Assembly: GCA_001557505.1 (NCBI GenBank)
Contig: LSAX01000019.1
Span: 1 to 42,460 of the forward strand
DNA from: Reticulascus tulasneorum
Taxonomy: Eukaryota > Ascomycota > Sordariomycetes > Glomerellales > Reticulascaceae
Length of the DNA stretch: 42,460 bases
Direction: 5' to 3'
The translations under genes and the position numbers were made by a program. Shown here one piece after another: positions 1-9,857 of the stretch. Each line of letters starts with the position of its first letter. Positions within the stretch are counted from its first letter, which is position 1. Under the pieces are notes generated by a model. The model searched no databases and was not told the DNA's origin. It saw nothing but the letters and a program-made list of their open reading frames with translations.

Positions 1-434
1 TGATGGACTGAACTGAGCGTTTATTCTGTAAGTGGTACATTTAATACAAAAGAAGAAATGATTAATCATAATCGGGACTGTAATCCAGGTATACCCTGAG
101 TAGGAGGTAGCGTAAGAGAAAGGCTTAATGAAGAGATGTATAAATCTTTTATTCATGTAGCGGATATAAAGATGGTGCAAACTAGTACTATAGTGGAAAA
201 TAATACTAATTTTTATGTGATAAAAAGAGGGACTCATCCAGTACGGTATGAACTTTATAATCCAAATAGTCGTCTTCATAGATTAAATACTATTTTCTTT
301 AAACGTGGTGAGGATTATATACGATTAAATTTAGTTGGCCCCAGCATAGCTGCAAAAATTGAAGGAAATAATATAGCCTACATGGTTCATACGGAAATCT
401 TAGACATAAATATGAGATGCATAGGTTTAGATAA
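1..434 (+). CDS. orfC, 3' part, frameshifted and cut by window start
   Basis: C-terminal part of the third paralogous unknown membrane-protein ORF; the complete copy is on the - strand at 20480-21784. Two one-base losses break this copy: one near base 8, and one in an A run at 395-397 where the other copy has four A. The second loss makes the frame run past the true stop at 432-434. The family box YELYNP is visible. The 5' part of this copy is at the other end of the window (41953-42460), so the two ends lie in one gene. Confidence 0.8.
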
Positions 435-578
435 TGAATATTTTTTACTTAAAAAATATTCATATAATATAGAGTTAATTTGGCTTTTGTTTTAATACGG
501 TATATAATAAATGTTGTAGACGTATTAGTGACGGAGTTGATAATTTCAATTATGAAGTTTTTTATTAAAGTAATAATA

Positions 579-649
579 GCAATCATAAGTTAATTGGTAA
601 GCTCATCCGTTTCCACCGGATAATTGTCGGTCCGAGCCCGACTGATTGT
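579..649 (+). tRNA. trnG: tRNA-Gly(UCC)
   Basis: A full cloverleaf folds: acceptor GCAATCA/TGATTGT, anticodon stem ATCCG/CGGAT with loop TTTCCAC (anticodon UCC), and T arm GTCGG/CCGAC. It lies between orfC and trnV. Confidence 0.93.
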
Positions 650-704
650 ATTCTATTAAATTTAAATTTATATTTCCAGTGGTAGTTATTTGGGAGGTTA
701 AATT

Positions 705-775
705 AGAGAGATTAACTCAATGGTAGAGTGACTGTTTTACACACAGTAGGCTAAGTGTTCAAATCACTTATCTCT
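705..775 (+). tRNA. trnV: tRNA-Val(UAC)
   Basis: Anticodon stem ACTGT/ACAGT with loop TTTACAC (UAC), and T arm AAGTG/CACTT. The acceptor AGAGAGA/TATCTCT has one G-A mismatch at the sixth pair. Confidence 0.92.
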
Positions 776-860
776 TATTTTAATTTATATTGTTTATAAA
801 ATTCATATACTTCATAATTAAATTTGGATAATATAATATATAATGAAATTATTAAAAAAA

Positions 861-930
861 AGAGTGTAGTTTAATTGGTAATAGCATGGAGCTTCAACCT
901 CCAAATTCTTAGTTCAAGTCTGAGTACTCT
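861..930 (+). tRNA. trnW: tRNA-Trp(UCA)
   Basis: Anticodon stem TGGAG/CTCCA with loop CTTCAAC gives UCA, which reads both UGA and UGG. This matches the use of TGA as Trp in the genes here. Acceptor AGAGTGT/GTACTCT pairs with two G-U. Confidence 0.93.
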
Positions 931-961
931 TGTCTATAAGTTTTTAGTTGATTTTATATAA

Positions 962-1031
962 GCTTTTATAGCTCAATGGTAGAGCCTAATACTGTTAATA
1001 TTATGATAGATGTTCGATTCATCTTAAAGGC
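962..1031 (+). tRNA. trnN: tRNA-Asn(GUU)
   Basis: Acceptor GCTTTTA/TAAAGGC, and anticodon stem TAATA/TATTA with loop CTGTTAA (GUU). It lies between trnW and trnI. Confidence 0.93.
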
Positions 1032-1056
1032 TTTTGTATATATTTCAAATAATTTA

Positions 1057-1127
1057 AATTTTTTGACTTAATGGTTAAAGTGCATTTTTGATAAGAATGA
1101 TATCCAAGTTCGATTCTTGGAAGAATT
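1057..1127 (+). tRNA. trnI: tRNA-Ile(GAU)
   Basis: Acceptor AATTTTT/AAGAATT, anticodon stem CATTT/GAATG with loop TTGATAA (GAU), and T arm CCAAG/CTTGG. It is the last tRNA before orfA. Confidence 0.92.
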
Positions 1128-1221
1128 AAAGTATATACCAATATAATAATATATACTTAACGCTTGGCTCATTGTTAAATAAATTTAATTATACTTTTTT
1201 TCAAAACATAAATACTTATAT

Positions 1222-2622
1222 ATGATATTAACTACTTTTCTAATAATTAATCCTTTCATTATAAAATTAGGCATTGATATACTTTTTGATTATATCCCAC
1301 AGTTCTTCGAATATAAAGACATAACTATATCTTTAATTAACATGTTACTTTGATCGTCATGATTTATTTCTACTATTTTCTTTTTTCAAGAAAGAAGAAA
1401 TATACTAGATAAACGTATTAAAGGAGAAAAATTAGTACCTTTAACTTGAAAAAAGAAGTTACTTATGCTATTAAAATGATCTTTTATTATGTATTTAATA
1501 GGTTGATGTTTAAATTCAATTGAAATTTTAAATAGCCTTCCTTATTATTTGTATATTCTACTATTATTAATAATAATAAACGTAATTTCAAATTTTATTT
1601 TTTTTTTACTATTTATGGGTATAATAACAGAATATCTTGATAAAATTTGATCAAATAAATGATTATTTATACAAATGTATATGTGTATATACATAATTGC
1701 AATTTTACTTCGTTTTTTTAATAAACTTTATATTATTCCACTAATAGCTCAAGTTTTCCCGGATTTAGCTGATAGTATGGCTTGTTGTTTAAATATTACA
1801 ATATTTCTTTATTTATTTGAAGAAAACTTTAATATTTTTTTTAAAGATGGTTTTATAAACATATTTAAGACTCATTTAGATGATTATTCACCTTATATTC
1901 ATTATCTTCAAGAACCCGGAAGAGCCACTACTCCTCCAAATGACATGATTAATGTAGTATACCCTAATACTAATCAAATGCCTATTGGGTTTTTTTATGG
2001 AACAGGTAATATTGATCCCGGAGTTTTTACTTCAAATGATAGAGAAATTCTTGGGTATTTTGCTAATGCTCGTGCACATTTTAGAGCACACGAGGCGGGT
2101 TTATTAAAAGATTTATATGCTGTTTCTACAGATTCTAATGCACATGTATCTTTCCTTATTCCATATCATACTATATTTAGTACTGCGAATATGACTTCTT
2201 TGACATCAATTTATATGTTTACCGGTTCCTTTGAAAGATTAGAAGACATGATTGCTTATAATGATTCAATTTTTCCTCCTGTACCTTGAATAGGTAGTGA
2301 AGAAACTGTAAATGGTATAACAAGACATATATCTCATATGTTAATAGAAGATGTAAAATTACCTCATACTGTTAGGATAATAGCTAACAACGAGAATTTT
2401 TTTGTAAAAGTTCCGGCTGATTGAGGTTTCAGATATGAACTTTATAACCCTCACAAAGTAAGTCATCAAAACCGGCTAATCTTTTATAAACAGGGTGCTA
2501 GCAAAATAGAGACAGAAATAGTTTCTCCTCCTTTTACTCCAATAAATAAAGGATCTGTAATAATACATTTACTTAATGAACATCATCTTAGAAAGAAATA
2601 TGAAATGCCGGAAATAAGATAA
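1222..2622 (+). CDS. orfA, intact unknown membrane protein (466 aa)
   Basis: Open for 466 codons with TGA as Trp, from the first in-frame ATG; I do not recognise its function. About four hydrophobic segments fill residues 40-166: roughly 39-62, then 80-97 containing KWSFIMYLIGW (85-95), 100-136 and 148-166 ending in RFFNK (164-168). FPDLAD follows at 179-184. The C-terminal ~280 residues look soluble, with DLYAV at 297-301 and YELYNP at 405-410, and end in a basic stretch (HLRKKYEMPEIR). It is a paralogue of orfB and orfC. It lies between trnI and trnS(UGA) on the coding strand of all its neighbours. It has no homing-endonuclease motif. A membrane-anchored mitochondrial protein is an inference from hydrophobicity. 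Confidence 0.82.
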
Positions 2623-2762
2623 TAAATTTTAATTTAATAAAGAATTAAAATTTATAGAAGTATTAATAATAATACAAGTATATTAAAAAATAGGTTAATA
2701 TATCAACAACTGGTTTATCTAAGTTAGAATATAAAGAATTGCCTTAATTAAGGTAATTATTA

Positions 2763-2788
2763 TTTTTCTTACTTATACATAAGAAAAA
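2763..2788 (+). other. Hairpin upstream of trnS(UGA)
   Basis: TTTTTCTTA pairs with TAAGAAAAA around an eight-base loop. It could be an RNA-processing or mobile hairpin element, but nothing in the sequence decides this. Confidence 0.5.
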
Positions 2789-2863
2789 ATTATGCGTGGC
2801 TTAAAAGGTTTTTAATATTTATTATATGAAAAATAAACCTAAAGTTCCAGGATTTAGTAGGTT

Positions 2864-2891
2864 AAAATGTATCCTTATTAAGGATACATTT
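2864..2891 (+). other. Long near-perfect hairpin 20 bp before trnS(UGA)
   Basis: Stem AAATGTATCCTTA with its complement TAAGGATACATTT, almost without a loop. It is the strongest small inverted repeat in the intergenic DNA outside the two folds. The mirror copy is at 18022-18048. Confidence 0.65.
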
Positions 2892-2910
2892 GGCGTTTAG
2901 TTCGTCAAAA

Positions 2911-2994
2911 AGAGAATTGGCTGAGTGGTCTAAAGCGGTTAACTTGAGTCTAATTGTGATGAAAATCACCGTGGGTTCGAATCCTGCATTCTCT
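2911..2994 (+). tRNA. trnS: tRNA-Ser(UGA)
   Basis: Class II tRNA with a long variable arm. Acceptor AGAGAAT/ATTCTCT is perfect; anticodon loop CTTGAGT gives UGA. It precedes trnP and rnl. Confidence 0.93.
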
Positions 2995-3198
2995 GTATTT
3001 AGAAGATCTTGCTTCTTTTTAAACAAATATTAATTAAAAATATAGGATAAAGAGTAATAAAAAAATCATTCCTATTGTATCTTACTCTAATGCTTATAAT
3101 GATAAACCTAAAATTTATAAAGAAAATTCTAATAAATCAGGTAAGCTATATAAAAATAAATACTATTTTAGTAATTATAAATCAAATTAGTATAGACA

Positions 3199-3270
3199 CA
3201 GATTAGGTCCGGGATGGTTAGGAACTCCTTTTGGGTAGGAGAATAGTTCAGTTCAAATCTGAATAATCTG
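3199..3270 (+). tRNA. trnP: tRNA-Pro(UGG)
   Basis: Acceptor CAGATTA/TAATCTG is perfect; anticodon stem CTCCT/AGGAG with loop TTTGGGT gives UGG. It lies directly before rnl, its usual place in Pezizomycotina. Confidence 0.93.
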
Positions 3271-5930
3271 AAATAAAGTAATATGAATGTAAATTTATGT
3301 AACCTGAGACTATAAATAGGAAATTTATATAAAAATTTAAATAATAAAAAGAAAAAAAATCTTATGTTTTTAAAGGAATATATAATACCTAGATTTAATA
3401 GAAATGTAACGGATATAGAATATATATATATATATATTTATATATAAGTATATAAAGAAATTATTAAGGATATCTAAGCTATGTATTAAAGAGTAATTAA
3501 ATTTATTTATTTTAATTTAATCATAAATATATACTCTAAGAGAAATCAAATAATTAACGAAGTGAATTGAAATATCTTAGTAACTTTAGGAAAAGAAATC
3601 AAAAGAGATTCTATTATTAGCGTGAGTGAAAATAGAACAGCCTATAATTTAATAAGTAAAATGGTCAAAAAACTGTTTGAATTTAATGGGGAACCTTCCT
3701 CAAAGGCTAAATATAATACATAAGCAATAGTGAACAGAGTACCGTGAGGGAATTTGATTTGAAATAGTAATTTTATAAGCAGTTCAAGCTAAATTAGTAA
3801 GTAAGAACGTACCTTTTGCATAATGGGTCACCTAGTTAACATTAGATGCGAGTATAAGCGTAGATAAACCAATCATTAAAATAATGAAAAGTGTCTAAAG
3901 TTAGACCCGAAGCCTGGTGATTTTACCATGATCAGGATTATAAAAGTCCGAACGGTATATCGTAGCAAAGATATCCGAAGAATCGTGGTAGGTAAGTGAA
4001 AGACAACACTGACTAGGATAGCTGGTTTTCTGCGAAACCTATAACAGTAGGCAATCTGAGTAACATCTTAGCAGGTACAGAATTTAATCTCAGGCAAGAT
4101 ATAAAAATTTTAAAGTTATTTTTTAAGTAATTATAAAACTATATTTTTATTTTGTGCATATCGGGGGATCGTGATGATTTTATCGGTGAGTATGTAGACT
4201 CGGAATGGCAAAGATGGATCTTGGATTATCGGACATAGAATGATAAGGTTGTATGTCAAAAGGGAAACAGCCCAGAACAAGAGTTAAGGTTCCAAAATTA
4301 TTAGTTAAGTGAAATTAAGAAGGTTTTTATTAAAGTCGACAAGGAGATGGGCTTAGAAGCAGTCATAATTTGAAGATCTCGTAGCAGAGCGCTTGTTAAG
4401 GTTTAAAAGCATCAAAAATTTAACGGATCTAAACTATATACCGACACCTTGTCCATATTTTACTATATATAAATATATTATCGTAATTTTATGGGGTAGC
4501 AGAACATTGAATTAAATTAAGATATTTCTTTTTTAAAGAAATATATAACAAAGAATTCAAGTGAGAATGGTGACATGAGTAACGAATAAGAAGGAAATAA
4601 AAATCCTCCGCCTAAAGCTTATGGCTCTAATTAAGTAACGGCCTCTAAGTTTAAAATCTAAAGGTTTGAACGATGAGTAAATCTTTTTTTACTAATTGAC
4701 AACATTTCTAAGTGAAGAATGTGCTGGAAAAAAAGTAAATAATATTATATGAAACACAATAAACTCAATAGATGAGTGGAGTAAAAAAATATGAGAAAAT
4801 AACCGTACCTAGAAACTGAAACAAGTAAGTTAGTAGAGAATACGAAGGCGTAAATGAGATAACAATCATAAAGGAACTCGGCAAATTGACTACCGTAACT
4901 TCGGGATAAGGAGAGCTCATTAATCTTGATTAATATCAAGTAAAAAGGAAGAAGCATAAAATAATGTTGTACGACTGTTTAATTAAAACACAGCACTTCG
5001 CTAAAAGATGAAAAATCTAAGTATTGAGTGTGATGTCTGCCCGATCCCGGCTGGTTAACAGAGAAATCAAATTGGGTAAAAAAATTTGGTTTTGACGGAA
5101 CCCCCGGTTAATGGCGGCCTTAACGTGAGGGTCCTAAGGTAGCGAAATGCCTTGGCCGTTAAATGCGGTCTTGCATGAATGATGTAACGATACAACAGCT
5201 GTCTCTATGATTGACTCAGTGAAATTGGAATAGCTGTGCAGATACAGTTTACCTCTAGTTAGACGAGAAGACCCTATGCAGCTTTACTGTTACTAATTAT
5301 AAAGTATGGCTAAAAAGATTTTAGATTATAAGGTATATTGATAAAATAAAAATGAAAATCCTTTATTATTTTACCATATTTCAGAATTTATCCTTATTTC
5401 TTTTGAAGTAAGAGTTAACCTAGTTTAACTTATTTAATATAAGTAGCCTTAGGGAAGGAACTATTGTTAGGAGACAGTTTATGTGGGGCACAGACCCCAT
5501 AAAGAGTAAATGGGTGTGTCTAAAAATTAGATGTTATGAGGATTGAATTATAATTATGTTTAATTACATGTTGTAAGGATTGAATTATATAGATGTTTGT
5601 GATTTTATGTAGTTTTACTTTATTTTATCTTATACAATTGTGCATACCCACCGTAATTTTTTTATTATCGCGTGGGTTATGTATCGAAGTTAGGTAAGAT
5701 TTTATCTAAAAAGAAATTAGAAGTAGAGAGAAAATATTATGAATTTTTTTTCTAATATTTTTATATTTATTACATCGTAATAATTATGTATAATACTTAA
5801 AAAGCTCAACGGCTAAATCTTGCCTTACTGTTTGATTAACAACAAATCTTACAGTTGCGTAAGCAGGGCATAGGATCACAAGATGCAAAAAGGAAAGATC
5901 TTGGATTATTGGAAAAGCTACGCTAGGGAT

Positions 5931-7807
5931 GTTTGTCCTTCAATAATTTTTAATTATTGATAACATATTGGGTTAATTTCAAGAATTACTTATATAAGTA
6001 AATTTGAAGCGAAATTTATCTTAGCATAAAAATATGAGATAAAATCGTTCAACGACTATAAGGTGAGTTATGCTAACAATAATCCTTTTTAACACCCAAC
6101 ATTTTTATTATGTATACTTACGAAAAAAAATAAAATTAAATCAAATCTTAGATAACTATGCAAAAGAAAAATACAAATCTTCATATTTTTGATTCTAACC
6201 TTAATAATAAGTATAAGTTAATGCCTTTTAATACTAGAACAAGTGATGTAGGAAAAATTAGATATTTACCTCCAGTATCTAAAGAATGAAAAAATACTAT
6301 CTATTCATTTTATAAAAATAGAGTTAAAAATGTACACATGGATACTATTAATACAAATAAAATAATTCAAAATTATTTTAATTTATATTTTAAAAATGAT
6401 AGATTTATTGATTCTAAAAACGGAGCATATAAAAAAAGACGTTTTTATTTAAGAAGAATTTATGTAAGTAAAATAGAAACAAAACATACTAATTCTAAAA
6501 TTAAAATTACTTTATATACTATGAATATAGGAAAAAAACTTTTACAAAAAAAATATAATCACTATTCTGTATATTTAAGAAGTGAAGTATTAAATTCTTG
6601 ATATTCTTCATTATATACAAGAATAGAAAAAATTGTTAAATTAAACTCTAATAATTTTGATTTATCTTTAAAAGAAAAGAATTTTAATTTTTATAAAAGT
6701 TTAGAAGATAAGAAAAAACTTTTTTTATATAAATATAACTTTTTAAGCAAGTCCTTAAAATGGTCAAATTTATATTTAAGATTATATTTAAGTAGAACAA
6801 TAAAGTATTTATATTCTGAAGAGCTGAAAGTTTTAAGAGTATATCAATTAAATTACTTTTTAAATAAATTTAAATTTGAAGAAACTTATTTAAATAAATT
6901 AAATAAAATTTTATTAAAAACTTTTAATCAGGAACTTGAATTTAATATAATAAATTTAAAATCTGTTACATTTAACCCTGATATATTTACTCAAACATTA
7001 TCTTTAAAATTGAAAAGACAAAAAACAAAAGTACTTCAAGGAATAAATGGTCTTTTGAATAGAGCACGTTTACCTAAAGTAAATTTGATTATGGAAAGAG
7101 GTAAAACTAATAAAAAAAAAGATTTTTCTTTATTAGAAAATAAATATCCAAATTTGAGCTTAATCACTATTATGGATAGTATCAATTTAAAAAAAAAAGG
7201 TCTAACTAACTTAGATCAATTATTAAAAGAAGAGTTATATAATCCTAAAGAAATAAAAAAAACTGTTGAAATAATATCTAAAGAAATTATTGATGTAATA
7301 CCTGAACAATTTAAGTACAGATCTCCAGAAGCTATAATGGCATTAAAAGAGTTATGTCCTTCTGATTTTTCTACTATTACAAAAATAACAAAAAAATATA
7401 TTACACCGGAAGAAGTTCTTCATAAAAACTTATCTAAAATTATATTTAATTCTATTAAATATAAAAATATGGCGGGTATAAGATTAGAAGTTAAAGGTAG
7501 ATTAACTAGACGTTATAGAGCGGATAGAGCTGTTTTTAAATTAAATTGAAAAGGTGGATTAAAAGATATAGATTCTTCTTTTAAAAGTTTATCTACAGTA
7601 ACTTATAGAGGGTTTTTTAAACCTAATCTTTCTTATTCATTATCACAATCAAAACGTCGTGTTGGATCTTTTGCAGTTAAAGGGTGAGTAAGTGGTAAAT
7701 AATTATATATAAATTACAGTTTAAGTATACATAAAAATAAAAATGAAGACATAGTCTGAACCATTTTGTGAAAAATGGAAATAAAATTTTATTATGATAA
7801 CATGTAG
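5931..7807 (+). other. Group I intron in rnl carrying rps3
   Basis: The exons join as CTAGGGAT|AACAGGCTAA, the conserved peptidyl-transferase sequence. The 5' exon ends in T and the intron ends in G, as group I introns do. By position this is the well-known rnl intron of Pezizomycotina that carries rps3 (often named mL2449). It is 1877 bp, mostly filled by rps3. Confidence 0.9.
6158..7702 (+). CDS. rps3: Mitochondrial ribosomal protein S3, intron-encoded (514 aa)
   Basis: Open for 514 codons with TGA as Trp, wholly inside the rnl intron. It encodes the small-subunit ribosomal protein S3 (var1/S5 type), which acts in the mitochondrial ribosome. The protein is very rich in Lys and Asn. The C-terminal third holds the S3-like part, with GIRLEVKGRLTRRYRAD, FKLNWKGG and a tail containing SKRRVGSFAVKGWVSGK. 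Its length fits the family in Pezizomycotina. The ATG at 6158 is the first in-frame one, about 230 bp into the intron. Identification rests on these motifs and on the intron location. Confidence 0.9.
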
Positions 7808-8427
7808 AACAGGCTAATTTGCGCAAGAGTGTACAAAATGAGTGCGCGGTTTGGCACCTCGATGTCGGCTTAACTTATCCTCATGGATGCAGAAACTATG
7901 TAGGGTACGACTGTTCGTCGATTAAAAAGTTACATGAGCTGGGTTAAATACGTCGTGAGACAGTATGGTTTCTATCTTCTAGAGGGAATTTGAATAGAAT
8001 AAGGATTAACCCTTGTACGAAAGGAACGGGAAGCTTAACACCTAAAAATGTTAAGATTATTATTAACCTATGGTTTACCTGTTGTTTATATGCCCAATAT
8101 TAATTTATTATGAAAAAATTTTTTGTAAGGGATGTTATCTTCACTTAAGTAAATATATGATATAAGCACGGCAGGAAAGCTAAGTTAGTTAAAGAGAAGT
8201 ACTGAAAGCATATAGGTACGAAACTTACCTTAAGATATTTCTAACATACGTAATATATTATTACGTTTGTAATATAATGATATCATAATATTACAATTAT
8301 AGGCTTTGTTTGTAAAAATCTAGAGATATATAGATACAAAGTACTAATTTACAGTTAAATAATTTAATTATATATTTTATTTAATTATTTTATTTAATTT
8401 TAATAACTATTTATTAATATATCTTAC

Positions 8428-8497
8428 GTCTGGTTAACATAGTAGTAATGTGATTGTTTTGTAATCAATATACGAAAGTGCGATCCTTTCACTAGGC
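8428..8497 (+). tRNA. trnT: tRNA-Thr(UGU)
   Basis: Acceptor GTCTGGT/ACTAGGC, D stem ACAT/ATGT, anticodon stem ATTGT/TCAAT with loop TTTGTAA (UGU), and T arm GAAAG/CTTTC. The innermost anticodon-stem pair is a U-U mismatch. An alternative fold with loop GTTTTGT (UUU, Lys) would clash with the D stem, so Thr is preferred. It is the first tRNA after rnl, the usual place for trnT. Confidence 0.82.
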
Positions 8498-8504
8498 TTT
8501 TTAA

Positions 8505-8576
8505 GGATTAGTAGTCAAGTGGTAAAGACATAACTCTTTCAATGTTATATACGCGGGTTCGAACCCCGCCTAGTCT
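8505..8576 (+). tRNA. trnE: tRNA-Glu(UUC)
   Basis: Acceptor GGATTAG/CTAGTCT, T arm GCGGG/CCCGC, anticodon loop CTTTCAA (UUC). The innermost anticodon-stem pair is U-U. Confidence 0.92.
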
Positions 8577-8580
8577 AATA

Positions 8581-8650
8581 TGCGGGTTAATGTAATAGTA
8601 ACATATTTGGCTCATGACCAAAAAATATTGGTGCAATTCCTTTATCCGCA
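8581..8650 (+). tRNA. trnM: tRNA-Met(CAU), first of three
   Basis: Acceptor TGCGGGT/ATCCGCA; anticodon stem TTTGG/CCAAA with loop CTCATGA (CAU). Which of the three CAU tRNAs is the initiator cannot be told with certainty. Confidence 0.9.
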
Positions 8651-8658
8651 TTATTTAA

Positions 8659-8730
8659 GAGGCTATAACTTAATAGGTAAAGTATACTACTCATGATAGT
8701 AATTATAAGTGTTCAAGTCACTTTAGCCTT
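8659..8730 (+). tRNA. trnM: tRNA-Met(CAU), second of three
   Basis: Acceptor GAGGCTA/TAGCCTT; anticodon stem TACTA/TAGTA with loop CTCATGA (CAU); T arm AAGTG/CACTT. Confidence 0.9.
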
Positions 8731-8917
8731 ATGGTTTAAAAGAACAGATTTGAGTATTTTTTAATTATATTTACCTTGAGACTATACATTATTACCAATA
8801 TATTTTTATTAATACCAGTTAGCACCTAATTTGTAATATCTTATAATTATATTTATAATAAAGTACTTTAATCTTATAAATCTAGTTTATCCTTTAATGT
8901 TTTTTAATTAAAAATAA

Positions 8918-8999
8918 ATCCGAATGCTGGAATAGGTAGACAGTGTATTCTTAAACAATACTGATGAAATTTCGTAAACGTTCGAGTCGTTTTTTGGAT
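8918..8999 (+). tRNA. trnL: tRNA-Leu(UAA)
   Basis: Class II tRNA. Acceptor ATCCGAA/TTTGGAT; anticodon stem GTATT/AATAC with loop CTTAAAC (UAA); T arm AAACG/CGTTT. Confidence 0.92.
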
Positions 9000-9122
9000 A
9001 TTAATTTATTAATTAAAAAAATTAGTTTAATTCTATTTTTATGCTAGAATTATAAAAAAAAATTTATTACTAATTAAAAAAATTATTATTTTTTACATTA
9101 AATCTTTTTATCTAGTTTATAA

Positions 9123-9194
9123 GTTCGTGAAGCTCAATTGGTAGAGCAAAATATTGAAGCTATTTTGGTTATAAGTTCAAGTCTTATCACGAGC
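9123..9194 (+). tRNA. trnF: tRNA-Phe(GAA)
   Basis: Acceptor GTTCGTG/CACGAGC; anticodon stem AAATA/TATTT with loop TTGAAGC (GAA). It precedes trnA here; the order A then F is more common in Pezizomycotina. Confidence 0.92.
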
Positions 9195-9251
9195 AATTTT
9201 TTAAATATTAATTATATTTACTCTTAGTTAAATCAAAGTTTTGCATAACAA

Positions 9252-9321
9252 GGGGATATGGTTTAATGGTAAAACTGTTGCTTTGCAAGTAATTAATTCA
9301 GGTTCGATACCTGATATCTCC
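9252..9321 (+). tRNA. trnA: tRNA-Ala(UGC)
   Basis: Acceptor GGGGATA/TATCTCC; anticodon loop TTTGCAA (UGC); T arm TCAGG/CCTGA. Confidence 0.92.
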
Positions 9322-9388
9322 AAAGAAAATATATTATTTAACTTATAGATTTTTTTTGTGATAAAATCTCGTTATATAATATATTAAA

Positions 9389-9469
9389 ATGGGTGTGCTG
9401 GAATTGGTATACAGGTTCCACTTAGGATGGAATAGTTTAAACTATGCAAGTTCGATGCTTGTCACCTAT
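9389..9469 (+). tRNA. trnL: tRNA-Leu(UAG)
   Basis: Class II tRNA. Acceptor ATGGGTG/CACCTAT; anticodon stem TTCCA/TGGAA with loop CTTAGGA (UAG). Confidence 0.92.
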
Positions 9470-9543
9470 AAATTATTAAAATTTATATTTATCTTAAATA
9501 AAAATTAAAATGATTACTTATAGCTAGCATATATAATCTACTG

Positions 9544-9615
9544 TATGTTGTAGACTAATGGGTAAGTCATAAATTTTTGATATTTACTATTAAGTGTTCG
9601 AATCACTTCAACATA
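9544..9615 (+). tRNA. trnQ: tRNA-Gln(UUG)
   Basis: Acceptor TATGTTG/CAACATA is perfect; anticodon stem TAAAT/ATTTA with loop TTTTGAT (UUG). Confidence 0.92.
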
Positions 9616-9662
9616 AATTAAAAAAAATCTTTTTTTTTTAATTTATATTTTTAAGGAATAAT

Positions 9663-9735
9663 GGTAGATATAGTTCAATTGGTAGATCGACTGTTTGTGG
9701 TACAGTATGTTCCCTGTTCGATCCAGGGTGTCCAC
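9663..9735 (+). tRNA. trnH: tRNA-His(GUG)
   Basis: Anticodon stem ACTGT/ACAGT with loop TTGTGGT (GUG), and T arm CCCTG/CAGGG. A G precedes the acceptor stem, as is typical of tRNA-His. The acceptor GTAGATA/TGTCCAC has one A-C mismatch. Confidence 0.9.
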
Positions 9736-9740
9736 CCTTC

Positions 9741-9812
9741 ACCCGGATAGTTTAATAGGTTAAAACTCTAATTTCATGAGTTAGAAATGGGAATTCGATT
9801 TTCCCTCCTGGT
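9741..9812 (+). tRNA. trnM: tRNA-Met(CAU), third of three
   Basis: Anticodon stem CTAAT/GTTAG with loop TTCATGA (CAU); T arm GGGAA/TTCCC. The acceptor ACCCGGA/TCCTGGT has one C-U mismatch. It lies directly before nad2. Confidence 0.9.
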
Positions 9813-9857
9813 TAACAAATATTTTTCTAATATTTAGTAAGTTATATATATATATAA

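Larger units (their letters stand above)
2623..2910 (+). other. Spacer between orfA and trnS(UGA)
   Basis: 288 bp, AT-rich, with no ORF or tRNA that I can support. It holds two hairpins, listed separately. The mirror spacer is 18003-18290. Confidence 0.7.
3290..8350 (+). rRNA. rnl: Large subunit rRNA, split by one group I intron
   Basis: Conserved large-subunit rRNA stretches can be read throughout: the domain II segment near 4020, the domain IV segment around 5110-5200 (GGTCCTAAGGTAGCGAAATG), and the peptidyl-transferase region with CTAGGGAT at 5924-5930, which continues after the intron at AACAGGCTAA (7808). The last conserved stretch is near 8160-8230. Both ends are estimates. Exons total about 3.2 kb. 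A microsatellite of TA repeats sits near 3420-3440. The gene is followed by the usual tRNA cluster and nad2. Confidence 0.93.

Noticed and set aside
1222..2622. orfA/B/C as LAGLIDADG or GIY-YIG homing endonucleases or plasmid polymerases
   Set aside because: I looked for these motifs in the translated frames and saw none; the N-termini are membrane segments and the genes do not sit in introns.
4745..4957. 70 aa open frame inside rnl (also 15957-16169)
   Set aside because: It is antisense to conserved large-subunit rRNA sequence; no coding evidence.
8428..8497. Reading this tRNA as tRNA-Lys(UUU)
   Set aside because: The alternative anticodon stem TGATT/AATCA overlaps the D stem and leaves a six-base variable loop. 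The Thr(UGU) fold has canonical spacing, and trnK is already present at 40754-40824.
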